Notes: generated by a model from the letters alone, not told the origin. Positions 26,101 through 33,061 are shown, counted from the first letter of the stretch. The stretch is 60,403 nt of DNA from Anaerolineae bacterium (GCA_013178015.1 JABLXR010000021.1:1-60403); one strand, 5' to 3'. A program made the numbers and translations.

Positions 26101-26469
26101 GCCGGCGGTGAGTCGGGCCAGCCGGGCGGTGCGCCGGTGCTCGCCGTCCACGTACCAGCGGAACTCGAGGAAGTTGGTGAGCACCAGGTTCGCCAGGGAG
26201 CGGAGGTAGCGCCGGAGCTGCTCGGTGCGCTCGGCCTCGTCCAGGGAAGCGTCCAGGTCCTTAGCTTCCAGGTAGCCGGCGGTGGCCCCGGCGCCCACCA
26301 CCACGAAGTCGGGCGCTCCGGCCTGGATGCGGGAGGGCTCGATGGTGGCGGCGATGCCCATGCCCTGGGCCTCCAGGAGGGCCTTGAGGGCGGGGTAGAA
26401 GGTGCGCTCGGTGGCGCGGCCCGAGCGCCACTCGCGCTCGATCTCGCTGAGGTAGGCGGAGCAGGACAT
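23155..26469 (-). CDS. Single-chain restriction-modification enzyme (type IIG/ISP-like N6-adenine methyltransferase)
   Basis: The 1104-aa protein has an N-terminal PD-(D/E)xK-like nuclease motif (PD at 53-54, then E68-A-K70), a helical region with MRGVYYTPEPVVSYIV, methyltransferase motif I LDPACGTGTFL (about 380) and motif IV NPPYSG (about 515), then a long target-recognition region. It should methylate adenine and, if the nuclease motif is live, cut unmodified DNA. No separate R or S gene is adjacent. It is bounded by inward-facing repeats C and D, with a promoter carried by D. A 2.3-kb antisense open frame reflects high GC only. Confidence 0.85.
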   Translation of the reverse strand: MSCSAYLSEIEREWRSGRATERTFYPALKALLEAQGMGIAATIEPSRIQAGAPDFVVVGAGATAGYLEAKDLDASLDEAERTEQLRRYLRSLANLVLTNFLEFRWYVDGEHRRTARLARLTAGDGLRRDRQGTAEVEALLHDFLAHAPEPVESPAELAQRMARLTHIIRDTVIEAFERGQPSDMLRGLRRAFARTLLPDLDRPENVSQFADMYAQTVAYGLFAARVNHQGPEPFHRYHAAREIPRTNPFLRRLFDAITGVDMDEEPYVPFVDDLAHLLDQAHMDRILAHFGRRTRQEDPVVHFYETFLAAYDPRLREMRGVYYTPEPVVSYIVRSVDHLLKERFGLPDGLADTAPVQYDHQVTENGEPRTVRRSAPKVLVLDPACGTGTFLYAAVDLIRERYMERGNAGMWSGYVREQLLRRLFGFELLMAPYAVAHLKLGMQLAGQDLPEPLRAEWAYDFGSEERLGVYLTNTLEEAERQVESLFGPYRAISDEANAAAEVKRDLPIMVIIGNPPYSGHSANKGDWIDGLLKGRLPDGTEVPSYYQVDGQPLGERNPKWLQDDYVKFIRWAQWRIEQTGAGVLAFISNHGYLDNPTFRGMRQCLMGTFSDIYVLDLHGNAKKREVSPDGSPDHNVFDIQQGVAIGIFVKEPGREGPATVHHAELWGTREGKYAALWENEAATTEWRQLQPQSPYYLFTPQDIDLLGEYQAGWKLTEAMPVNVLGFQTHRDHFAIAFDEEEMRHRISDLRNEDYTDDELSQRYHLEDSSTWVLSRARAQLRADQSWQRWVGICMYRPFDWRTGYFSAAVMDRPRRELLDHVFGRDNLCLNTVRQTRAQCWRHALVSRVPAPAVCVEVKDGSSVFALYLYPPSHTSPSQHQMSLNDSPWPAGPGGRTPNLDPRFVADLETGVGLSFVPDGSGDLVATFGPEDVFHYVYAVLHSPTYRDRYAEFLKIDFPRIPLTSDADLFRQLCRLGAELVGLHLLEAGALAHPFTTFPVPGTNEVARGYPRYLAPGEPEPGSGRPLERGRVYINPDQYFRDVPPEVWEFHVGGYRVCEKWLKDRRGRRLSFEDLQHYQKVIMALGETVRLMEEVDAAIPEWPIG

Positions 26470-26534
26470 GAGCTGACTACCTCCCGGTGGAGAGCCACAG
26501 GTGCCGCCCTACAACCACACCGCATCCCGTCGTA

Positions 26535-26558
26535 GGGGCAGGTCACCGCGCCTGCCCC
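26535..26558. repeat. Hairpin GGGGCAGG-N8-CCTGCCCC (dispersed family)
   Basis: A perfect 8-bp stem in the leader of the methyltransferase gene. It shares GTAGGGGCAGG and TGCCC ends with 17280-17301 on the opposite strand. Confidence 0.55.
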
Positions 26559-26630
26559 CAGGACGGCCACGGGTGCCGGCCCCACAACATGTGGCGCGTA
26601 GTGGTGAGTTCGGTTGCTGAAATGTGAGTC

Positions 26631-26659
26631 AGTGTAGTATCGGGCGGGAGGGATGTCCA
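26631..26659 (-). promoter_or_regulatory. Promoter at outer end of repeat D, facing the methyltransferase gene
   Basis: On the minus strand: -35 TGGACA (26659-26654), 17-nt spacer, -10 TACACT (26636-26631), followed by a downstream segment (TCAGCAAC) shared with the promoter at 28071-28099. The predicted RNA has a leader of about 155 nt before the methyltransferase ATG. Confidence 0.6.
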
Positions 26660-26686
26660 GAAGGGGTGGCGAGGCAGGCGATGACG

Positions 26687-26880
26687 GCGTGGTGCGGGGT
26701 ATGGGCGCAGGCCGTCCGCACGGGGTAAACCCGCGTGGCGCAGGGTATGGGCGCAGGCCGTCCGCATGGGGTAAACCCGCGTGCTAGATCCTGCGAAGCC
26801 GGCCTTCGCCGGCTGGGAGACGTGTCAGCCCTCCGGCGGGCGGGCATGGCCTGGGTAGCCGGAGGGTTCACCCTCCGGTG
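26687..26880 (-). repeat. Modular multi-hairpin repeat, copy D (inverted)
   Basis: Opposite orientation to A-C. It holds hairpin 1 (26857-26879), a degraded hairpin 2, hairpin 3 GCCGGC-CTTC-GCCGGC, and at least two tandem hairpin-4 modules of 46 bp, each containing GGGTAAACCCGCGTG and TATGGGCGCAGGCCGTCCGCA. Confidence 0.85.
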
Positions 26881-26953
26881 AGCTCCCGCCCTCCGGTGGG
26901 ACCCCCACCCCCCGGTGGACGCCCCACCCTCCAGCGGGCTCTCTCCCCCGGGC
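26881..26953. other. CCCTCCGGTGGG-rich short repeats
   Basis: Degenerate CCCTCCGGTGGGA / CCCCCCGGTGGAC / CACCCTCCAGCGGG units abut copy D, like decayed duplicates of hairpin-1 arms. No gene. Confidence 0.45.
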
Positions 26954-28033
26954 TCAGCCAGTCGCCACCAGGGGCACGTACGTCGTGCGCACCTCGGGCG
27001 CGACGTGGACGGTGACCGACAGAGTGCGTTCGGCGGGTGTCAGGGCGGCGTCGGCGCGCACGACCACGGCGGCGGTGTAGGTGCCGTAGGGCAACCCGGC
27101 CGGATCGACGGTAACCTGGAACGCCTCCCCTCGGGCGCCGGCCCGGGGCGCGACCTCCAGCCATTGCTCGCTCGGGGCCGCCACCGTCCAGCTGAAGGAC
27201 AGCCCCAGGCCGTCCACCATGACGGCATGCGGTCCCAAGGCGGGACTTCCCGGAGTCACTACGGCCGCCAGCGAGTCCAGCCCCAGCGTCAGGCTAGGGA
27301 GGCCGGCATGGGCGGCCTGGTGCACCTCGAGGCTGTCCCGTTCCTGCACGAACGCCAGCCCCTCGATCCGGGCCAAGTCCGCCTCGGCGGCCAAGGCGGG
27401 ACAGGTGTAAGCTATGGTCCGCGATCCGCGGGGAGCCAGCGGTCCCACGGACAGGGCCGGGCTGAGGTGCCGCAACAGGCGGTGGGTGCGGCCTACTTGG
27501 GCCCGTTCGTAGAGGGCGAAGTAGAGATCGGCGGAATCGAGCGGCCGTTCGGACACGTTGGTCAGGCGGGCCTCGAAAGCCACTTGCCGCCCCTCGACGT
27601 GCCTGGCTACGGCCAGGCGTAGCGGACTGGGCGCCGCCAGCTCCTGCTCCACAGCATCGCGGTACCAGCCGTAGCTCTCCTCGGCGTCGTTGTTGGAGCC
27701 ATAGATGCCCAGGCGGCTGCCGTCGAAGAAGGCGAAGGGGACGTGGGTCCCCGGAGGCACGTAGAGATGGAAGCGTCGCTCGAACAGCTCGCGGTCCAGG
27801 TCGAGGTTGTACTCCAGGACCAGGACCTGCTCCGGGCCGTACTCGTCGGCGACGCGGTCCAGGGCGTCCGCGGCCGTCGCCGCCCACTGGCAGCCCTGGG
27901 TGCAGAAGAACTCGACCAGGACGGTCCGCTGGGCGCCGCCGCCCTCCGCTCCGGCGGGCAGGGCGATGACGGCGAGCAGCAGAGAGAACGCCAGCAGTAC
28001 AGCCCGCGCCACTCGCTTGGTGAACCTTCCCAC
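26954..28033 (-). CDS. Secreted thioredoxin-fold protein with beta-sandwich C-terminus
   Basis: About 359 aa. An N-terminal signal sequence (RVARAVLLAFSLLLAVIALPAGAEG) is followed by a thioredoxin-like strand VLVEFFCTQGCQWAATAADAL; the Cys pair is Cx3C rather than CxxC, and the usual second Cys is absent. The C-terminal part (about 265-350) looks like an Ig/BACON beta-sandwich and the chain ends TTYVPLVATG, a tail type I associate with exported Chloroflexota proteins. GTG 28033 is chosen (GGGAG 8 nt upstream; signal peptide follows directly); earlier starts would read through the repeat. A redox or binding role outside the cell is likely. Confidence 0.65.
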   Translation of the reverse strand: MGRFTKRVARAVLLAFSLLLAVIALPAGAEGGGAQRTVLVEFFCTQGCQWAATAADALDRVADEYGPEQVLVLEYNLDLDRELFERRFHLYVPPGTHVPFAFFDGSRLGIYGSNNDAEESYGWYRDAVEQELAAPSPLRLAVARHVEGRQVAFEARLTNVSERPLDSADLYFALYERAQVGRTHRLLRHLSPALSVGPLAPRGSRTIAYTCPALAAEADLARIEGLAFVQERDSLEVHQAAHAGLPSLTLGLDSLAAVVTPGSPALGPHAVMVDGLGLSFSWTVAAPSEQWLEVAPRAGARGEAFQVTVDPAGLPYGTYTAAVVVRADAALTPAERTLSVTVHVAPEVRTTYVPLVATG

Positions 28034-28070
28034 GGAAGTCGCTCCCGATGAACATCGTTGCTGATACGTG

Positions 28071-28099
28071 AGTGTAGTCTCGGCGCCGGTCGGGGTCCA
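28071..28099 (-). promoter_or_regulatory. Promoter at outer end of repeat E, facing the thioredoxin-like gene
   Basis: On the minus strand: -35 TGGACC (28099-28094), 17-nt spacer, -10 TACACT (28076-28071), then TCAGCAAC. Same arrangement as at 26631-26659. The gene start at 28033 is about 38 nt downstream of the -10. Confidence 0.6.
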
Positions 28100-28127
28100 G
28101 ACAGGCGGGCGAGCGTAACGCCGCGGG

Positions 28128-28322
28128 CTGCCCGGGGTAAGCGGCGTGGCGCGGGGTATGGGCGCAGGCCGTCCGCACGTCGTGACGGCACGCGGGCGCA
28201 ACGTGGCCGCCGGCGCGCCGCACGGGGTAAGCGCCGTGACGCGGGGTATGGGCGCAGGCCGTCCGCACGGGGTAAACCCGCGTGCTAGATCCTGCGAAGC
28301 CGGCCCTCCAGGCCGGAACCCT
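28128..28322 (-). repeat. Modular multi-hairpin repeat, copy E (inverted)
   Basis: It contains hairpin 3 in altered form (GCCGGCCCTCCAGGCCGG) and about three hairpin-4 modules with diverged interiors; the GGGTATGGGCGCAGGCCGTCC core appears twice. Hairpins 1 and 2 are missing or reduced to AACCCTCC at the edge. Confidence 0.8.
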
Positions 28323-28367
28323 CCCCGCCCTTGGCGCGTCTCTACACTGCGAGCCCGCCGGATGGCG

Positions 28368-28396
28368 TTGCCGTCCGGCGGGGACCCCGGTACAAT
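28368..28396 (+). promoter_or_regulatory. Sigma70-type promoter for lipoprotein gene
   Basis: TTGCCG (28368-28373), 17-nt spacer, TACAAT (28391-28396). The start codon lies 40 nt after the -10 with GAAGAGGTGA before it. Confidence 0.7.
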
Positions 28397-28415
28397 GGCC
28401 GAAAGCGTTTCGGCC
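28397..28415. promoter_or_regulatory. Inverted repeat GGCCGAAA-GCG-TTTCGGCC at predicted transcription start
   Basis: A perfect 8-bp stem with a 3-nt loop directly after the -10 box. It would be a DNA operator or a hairpin at the extreme 5' end of the mRNA. Confidence 0.55.
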
Positions 28416-28435
28416 GGCCAGAAGAGGTGAACGCC

Positions 28436-30319
28436 ATGAGACGACTCTATGACCTGGTACTGCCTGTGCTGCTGGTGGCCACACTGGCGACGCTGGTGGG
28501 AGGCTGCGCCACCCCGGCGCCGACGGCGACCAGCGCCCCCACCCAGCCGCCCATCCCTACGGACACGGCGACGCCGGAGGCTGCCGCCACGCCGGTCTCG
28601 CCTCTGCCCACCCCCGGCCCCACGGAGCCGGTCGCGGGCATGGCCACCTTCACCGACCCGGAGGCGGGCTACTCCATTGACTACCCGGAGGGCTGGTACA
28701 TCTACCCCACTTACGGCGGAGTGACCATCATCACCACCCTCGACCCCGGCGCTCCGGGCCGGGGCGGAGTGCCCTCGGACCAGACCAAGATAGACGTGGT
28801 GCCCAACCCGGCCGGTAGGCCCGAGACGCTGGAGGAGATGGTGCAGCGTATCCGGACCGAGACCCAGGTGCTGGCCGAGGAGGAGATCGAGCTGGCCGCC
28901 GGCATCCCGGCCGTGCGGGTGGAGTTCACCGGCAACATCGGGGGCCGGATGGCGGCCGTGCTGGCCGTCATCGAGGGCACCAGCATCCAGGTCCAGGCCT
29001 ACGGCGACCTGGAGCCTCTGGACGCCATCGCCTCAACCCTCCGCCCCGCCGACGAGGATGCTATGCTGCCGCCGCCCTCGTCCGCCGGCTGCATCAACAC
29101 CGCTCCCTTCTCCGAAGGCTGCCGCCAGTACCAGCCGCCCGAAGCGCTCACGGAGGAAGCCGGCCTCCTGGGCGTCCTGCCCACCGCCGGCATCGGCACC
29201 CTGGCTTGGAGCCCCGATGGCCGGAAGCTGGCCTATGCCGTGAGCAGCCAGGAGGCCGGCTTCCCCCGGCTGGAGGTGCGCCGGTTGCCTGACTTCGCCG
29301 TGACCGACCGCTGGCACGTGGAGGGCATCGGCGACGTGGCCTGGACGCCCGACGGCGAGGGGTTGGTCTTCACCTTCCCCAAAGAGGATTTCGCCATCGG
29401 GATCGCCCTGGCCCGGCTGGGAGAAGCCGACTGGGCGGACCTCATGCCCGGCACGGGGCGGCTGAGCGTGAGCGACGCCAAGCAGTTCGTGGCCTGGCTC
29501 GGCGATACCACGGTGGCCTTCACGCTGCACTGCGGCACCGCCTGCGAGTCGCTCTACTCCCTGGACGTGGAGACGGGCGAGCTTGCGCCCCTGGTGAACC
29601 TGCCCGGCGGCGAGGCGCCTTACGCCGAGGTGTTCGCCACCGTGTACCACTTCAGCCCCGACCAGGAGTGGCTGGCCGCCACCAGTTGGGGTCGAGGGCT
29701 GGGCGAGGCGGTGGTCCTGCCCTGGCCGGGCCCGGAGGATCCGCTAGCCCTGGCGGACCTGGCGGGGGCGGAGTGGACGCAGGCACTCGGTTGGGCTGCA
29801 GATGAGGTGCTCTTCGTCGCCTACTCAGGCGATCCTTCAGAGTGGGAGGGACTGCCGAAGCCTCTGTTCCATGCCTGGCAGCCCGGTGCCGAAGTGACCT
29901 CGATCGTCGCCGAGGGCGGCTACAGCGCCGCCGCCTCCCCCGAGGGGAACCGGCTGGCGGTGGTGTTCCTGGGGGAGCCAGTGGCGCTTGGGCAGGGACG
30001 GCTCACTTCCGAGGGCAACGTGCCGTACGCGGCCATCCTGGCCTGGCCGGAGTTGGGGCTACTGGGATGGGCTCCCCTGGGCGAGGTGCCAGTGACCAAC
30101 ACCAACGACCTGTTCGGCCAGGTGCCCCCCGTGTGGTCGCCCGACGGGCGTTGGGCCGTGTTTTTCTCGCCTGAGGGCGGGGCATTGGCGCTGGACGCCG
30201 AGGGACAGGCGCGGGAGCTACTCCGGCCGGGCGTAGCGGTGATGCAGGCCGCCTGGGGCGACGAGGGTCACCTGGCGCTGTTGGTCGAGGGGCAGGTGTG
30301 GCTGCTGCGGTTCGACTGA
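28436..30319 (+). CDS. Lipoprotein with beta-propeller-like repeats
   Basis: About 627 aa. A signal peptide ends in lipobox LVGGC (Cys24) and is followed by a long Pro/Thr/Ala linker (about 25-65). Residues 70-210 resemble a PsbP/LpqN-like domain starting FTDPEAGYSIDYPEGWYIY. From about 240 onward come WSPDGRKLAYA, WTPDGEGLVF and WSPDGRWAVFF repeats of a TolB/WD40-like propeller. It should be anchored outside the membrane. It has its own promoter and leads a cluster with pgmB and an oxidoreductase. Function unknown. Confidence 0.8.
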   Translation: MRRLYDLVLPVLLVATLATLVGGCATPAPTATSAPTQPPIPTDTATPEAAATPVSPLPTPGPTEPVAGMATFTDPEAGYSIDYPEGWYIYPTYGGVTIITTLDPGAPGRGGVPSDQTKIDVVPNPAGRPETLEEMVQRIRTETQVLAEEEIELAAGIPAVRVEFTGNIGGRMAAVLAVIEGTSIQVQAYGDLEPLDAIASTLRPADEDAMLPPPSSAGCINTAPFSEGCRQYQPPEALTEEAGLLGVLPTAGIGTLAWSPDGRKLAYAVSSQEAGFPRLEVRRLPDFAVTDRWHVEGIGDVAWTPDGEGLVFTFPKEDFAIGIALARLGEADWADLMPGTGRLSVSDAKQFVAWLGDTTVAFTLHCGTACESLYSLDVETGELAPLVNLPGGEAPYAEVFATVYHFSPDQEWLAATSWGRGLGEAVVLPWPGPEDPLALADLAGAEWTQALGWAADEVLFVAYSGDPSEWEGLPKPLFHAWQPGAEVTSIVAEGGYSAAASPEGNRLAVVFLGEPVALGQGRLTSEGNVPYAAILAWPELGLLGWAPLGEVPVTNTNDLFGQVPPVWSPDGRWAVFFSPEGGALALDAEGQARELLRPGVAVMQAAWGDEGHLALLVEGQVWLLRFD

Positions 30320-30346
30320 GTCTCGACTCGCCAAGGGAGTTCGGAC

Positions 30347-30985
30347 ATGCGGAGAGGCTTCATCTTCGACCTGGACGGAGTCATCACCGACACGGCCGAG
30401 TTCCACTTCCGGGCCTGGAAACGGCTGGCCGATGAGGAGGGCATCCCCTTCACCCGGGAGGACAACGAGGCCCTGCGGGGCGTCTCCCGGCGGGAGAGTC
30501 TGCGGCGGATGCTCAAGGGCCGGACCATTCCTGAGGAGACGGCCCAGGAGTGGATGGAGCGCAAGAACCGCTACTACCGCCGCCACCTGGAGGACATCAC
30601 TCCGGCCGACACCCTGCCGGGAGCGAGGGACTTCCTGCAGCGGTCTCGGGAGGCAGGGGTGAAGGTGGGCCTGGCATCGGCCAGTCGCAACGCCCGCACG
30701 GTGGTGGAGCGTCTGGAGATCGGTCACCTGCTGGACGCCCTGGGGGATGGGCACTCGGTGGTGAACACCAAGCCAGCGCCCGACCTCTTCGTGTGGGTGG
30801 CCGGGGCCCTGCATCTGCCAGTGGATCGCTGCGTGGTGTTCGAGGACGCCGAAGCAGGGGTGGAGGCCGCCCTGGCGGGCGGCATGAAGTGCGTAGGGAT
30901 CGGGCCCGAGGAACGGGTGGGCCGGGCTCACCTGGTGTGCTCGGGGCTGCACGAGATCAGCGTGGAGCAAGTGCTGGCCCTGTAG
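30347..30985 (+). CDS. pgmB: Beta-phosphoglucomutase (HAD superfamily)
   Basis: The 212-aa protein has HAD motif I FDLDGVITDTAEFHF with the two catalytic Asp (residues 8 and 10), cap residues GVSRRESLRRML, motif II GLASASRNA, and KPAPDLF / VFEDAEAGVEAA as motifs III-IV. These match beta-phosphoglucomutase, which interconverts beta-glucose 1-phosphate and glucose 6-phosphate after maltose or trehalose phosphorolysis. No phosphorylase gene is adjacent. It lies 27 bp after the lipoprotein gene. Confidence 0.88.
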   Translation: MRRGFIFDLDGVITDTAEFHFRAWKRLADEEGIPFTREDNEALRGVSRRESLRRMLKGRTIPEETAQEWMERKNRYYRRHLEDITPADTLPGARDFLQRSREAGVKVGLASASRNARTVVERLEIGHLLDALGDGHSVVNTKPAPDLFVWVAGALHLPVDRCVVFEDAEAGVEAALAGGMKCVGIGPEERVGRAHLVCSGLHEISVEQVLAL

Positions 30986-31059
30986 GGCCGTGACTTGGGG
31001 GACGAACTCGGCAGAGGACGCGTGTAAGCCTCTGCCGGAAGCAGGCAGGAGGTGCCGGC

Positions 31060-32163
31060 GTGGCCGATGACATCAAAGTCGCCTTTGTGGGCGTGCACCG
31101 CGCCCGCTCGTTCTTCTCCGCCTTTCAGGCCCATCCCGACACACGGGTGGTGGCCCTCTGCGACGTGAAAGAGACGTCGCTGGCCGAGGCCGGCGAGGCC
31201 ATGGGCGTCGCCCATCGGTACACGTCCTACGAGCGCATGCTCGATGAGGCCCGGCCGGATGTGGTGGTGGTGGCCACCCCCATGCAACACCACGTCTCCC
31301 AGAGCATCGCCGCCCTGCAGCGGGACGTGAGCGTGCTCTCCGAGGTCACCGCCGCCGTAACCCTGGACGAGGCTCGCTGGCTGGTGGAGGCGTGCCGGCG
31401 CAGCCGGGGCGTGTACATGATGGCGGAGAACTGCACCTACATGAAGCCCAACGTCCTGGTGCGGGCCCTGGTGCAGGCGGGGCTCTTCGGGGAGACGTAC
31501 TACGCCGAAGGGGAGTACCTGCACGAGCTATCCGCTCTCCACCACGGTCCCGATGGTCGGCCCACGTGGCGCTACTACTGGCAGGTGGGCGTCAACGGCG
31601 CCACCTACGCCACGCACAGCCTGGGGCCGTGCCTGCAGTGGATCGGGGAGAGGGTGGCCCGGGTATGCTGCATCGGCACCGGCCGCTGGACGGATCCGGA
31701 GCACGCTCTGGAGGACACGGTGCTGATGCTGGGCAAGACGGCCACGGGCAAGCTCATACGGGTGCGGCTGGACATGCTCTCCCGGCGGCCGCACGCCATG
31801 ACCAACTACACCTTGCAGGGCACCAAGGGCGCCTACGAGAGCGCTCGCAGGCCGGGCGAAGGCAACTGGATCTGGCTGGCGGACCTCGCCGAGGACCCCA
31901 ATCGCTGGATGCCGCTGGAGTCGCTGGAGGAGGAGTTCTTGCCGGAGCCCTGGCGCGATCCTCCCGAGGCCGCCCTTCGGGCCGGCCACGGCGGCGGGGA
32001 CTACTTCGAGGTCATGGACTTCGTGGCGGCGGTGAAGGGGGAGCGCCCGCCGGCGATCGGGATTGACGAGGCCATGGACATGACCCTGCCCGGCCTGGTC
32101 AGCCAGGAATCCATCCGACGGGGAGGGGAGTGGCTGGAGGTGCCGGACTCGCGGGAGTGGTGA
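31060..32163 (+). CDS. Gfo/Idh/MocA family oxidoreductase (GH109-like features)
   Basis: The 367-aa protein starts with a Rossmann fold (VAFVGVHRARSFFSAF; the GxGxxG is altered to GVHRAR) and has SEVTAAVTLDEA where EKP is usual. MMAENCTYMKP and GLFGETYYAEGEYLHE resemble the GH109 glycosidase branch, which uses NAD in a redox-elimination mechanism. GTG start with AGGAGG 7 nt upstream. With pgmB it suggests sugar handling. The lost glycine-rich loop may weaken cofactor binding or shift its mode. Confidence 0.75.
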   Translation: MADDIKVAFVGVHRARSFFSAFQAHPDTRVVALCDVKETSLAEAGEAMGVAHRYTSYERMLDEARPDVVVVATPMQHHVSQSIAALQRDVSVLSEVTAAVTLDEARWLVEACRRSRGVYMMAENCTYMKPNVLVRALVQAGLFGETYYAEGEYLHELSALHHGPDGRPTWRYYWQVGVNGATYATHSLGPCLQWIGERVARVCCIGTGRWTDPEHALEDTVLMLGKTATGKLIRVRLDMLSRRPHAMTNYTLQGTKGAYESARRPGEGNWIWLADLAEDPNRWMPLESLEEEFLPEPWRDPPEAALRAGHGGGDYFEVMDFVAAVKGERPPAIGIDEAMDMTLPGLVSQESIRRGGEWLEVPDSREW

Positions 32164-32203
32164 GGAAGCGGGATGTACCTCCCTGCCACACCGTGGGTCG
32201 GAG

Positions 32204-32566
32204 TCAGCCGCGGCGCCATTGGTTGAGCCAGCACACGCGCCCTCTCAGCCCGTTCGGCTCCACGTTGGCCAGCAAGTGATCCAGCGCCAGCACGAGTGTC
32301 CCTACATCGCGCCAGCGCCTCTGCGCCGCAACGATGATGCCCGCGTGTCCAGGGTACTCCCGCGACAATAGCACGAAGTCGCGCACGTTATAGGTGAAGA
32401 TGGCGCGGCCGTGAGCAGTAGCCCCAAGCAGCTGCTCTCGATCGCTGGCCTCTAGCGGCATCCACCCGTTGGGGGTGCGCGTGACGTCGTGGCCGCGCAC
32501 GAGTAATTGCTGGTATACGGCGTCATCCGAGGCGTCGGCGTCCAGATGCAGCTTCAGTCTGGGCAC
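32204..32566 (-). CDS. DUF5615 PIN-like toxin
   Basis: The 120-aa protein has the DUF5615 layout: LHLDADASDDAVYQQLLVRGHDV at the start, SDREQLLGATAHGRAIFTYNVRDF with conserved acidic residues, then HAGIIVAAQR. These PIN-like proteins are predicted ribonuclease toxins paired with DUF433 proteins, as here: its start overlaps the antitoxin end by 13 bp. Confidence 0.8.
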   Translation of the reverse strand: MPRLKLHLDADASDDAVYQQLLVRGHDVTRTPNGWMPLEASDREQLLGATAHGRAIFTYNVRDFVLLSREYPGHAGIIVAAQRRWRDVGTLVLALDHLLANVEPNGLRGRVCWLNQWRRG

Positions 32567-32961
32567 GCCGCTGTCTCTAGCTCGACCTCCTCAGCTATGG
32601 CCGCCTCGATCTCCTGGCGATGCGCTTGAGCGAATGCGAGGGCCTGCTCGACTTGCTCCGCCGTCAGGAATCCGTAGCTTTCAGCGACCTCGGCCGGAGA
32701 GCGCCCCCAGTGAGTCACAGCCAGGTGGAGCGTCTGCACGCGTACGCCCGTTCCCGAGACGACGGGTGTGGGGATGCCCGAGGCGCCCAAGCGATAGGAG
32801 ATGAGCGGGAAGCGAGTGTCCGCGGCCTCGCCGCTCAGTTCAGCAACCCTATCGGCCACGGCCTTGAGGATGAACTGGTTGAGGGAGATGCCCTGACGCC
32901 TGGCTGTCTCCTGAGCATGCCGCTTCAGCTTCTCGGGCAGGTATAGGGGATAGCGTGTCAT
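32554..32961 (-). CDS. Ribbon-helix-helix/DUF433 fusion antitoxin
   Basis: The 135-aa protein has an N-terminal Arc-like ribbon-helix-helix region (YPLYLPEKLKRHAQETARR..SLNQFILKAV, residues 4-35) and a C-terminal DUF433 domain (PVVSGTGVRVQTLHLAV..AEVAESYGFLTAEQVEQAL). Most DUF433 antitoxins are the latter domain alone. The N-terminal part should bind DNA and repress the operon. AGGAGG precedes the ATG; the promoter is at 32988-33017. Confidence 0.8.
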   Translation of the reverse strand: MTRYPLYLPEKLKRHAQETARRQGISLNQFILKAVADRVAELSGEAADTRFPLISYRLGASGIPTPVVSGTGVRVQTLHLAVTHWGRSPAEVAESYGFLTAEQVEQALAFAQAHRQEIEAAIAEEVELETAACPD

Positions 32962-32987
32962 GCCTGACTACCTCCTCGCTCTGGGAT

Positions 32988-33017
32988 ATCATAAGCAGTA
33001 GCTTAGGCTCGGGGCAA
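32988..33017 (-). promoter_or_regulatory. Promoter for the DUF433/DUF5615 operon
   Basis: On the minus strand: TTGCCC (33017-33012), 18-nt spacer, TATGAT (32993-32988), 27 nt before the ATG. Confidence 0.55.
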
Positions 33018-33061
33018 GGCAGCGCCAGGAAGTGCGCTGCGTGGAGTTCCCGGTTAGAATC

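Noticed and set aside
24238-26535. A 2.3-kb open frame on the plus strand, antisense to the methyltransferase gene
   Set aside because: It mirrors codons of a clear 1104-aa protein, has a Gly/Val/His/Gln-rich sequence without motifs, and arises from high GC.
26687-28322. CRISPR-like look of CACGCGGGTTTACCCC units with spacers
   Set aside because: Only two or three units per site, units imperfect, the intervals are themselves similar to each other, and no cas gene is present.
22081-28435. Integrative prophage or conjugative island
   Set aside because: No integrase, phage structural or conjugation genes; only the small transposase and repeats.
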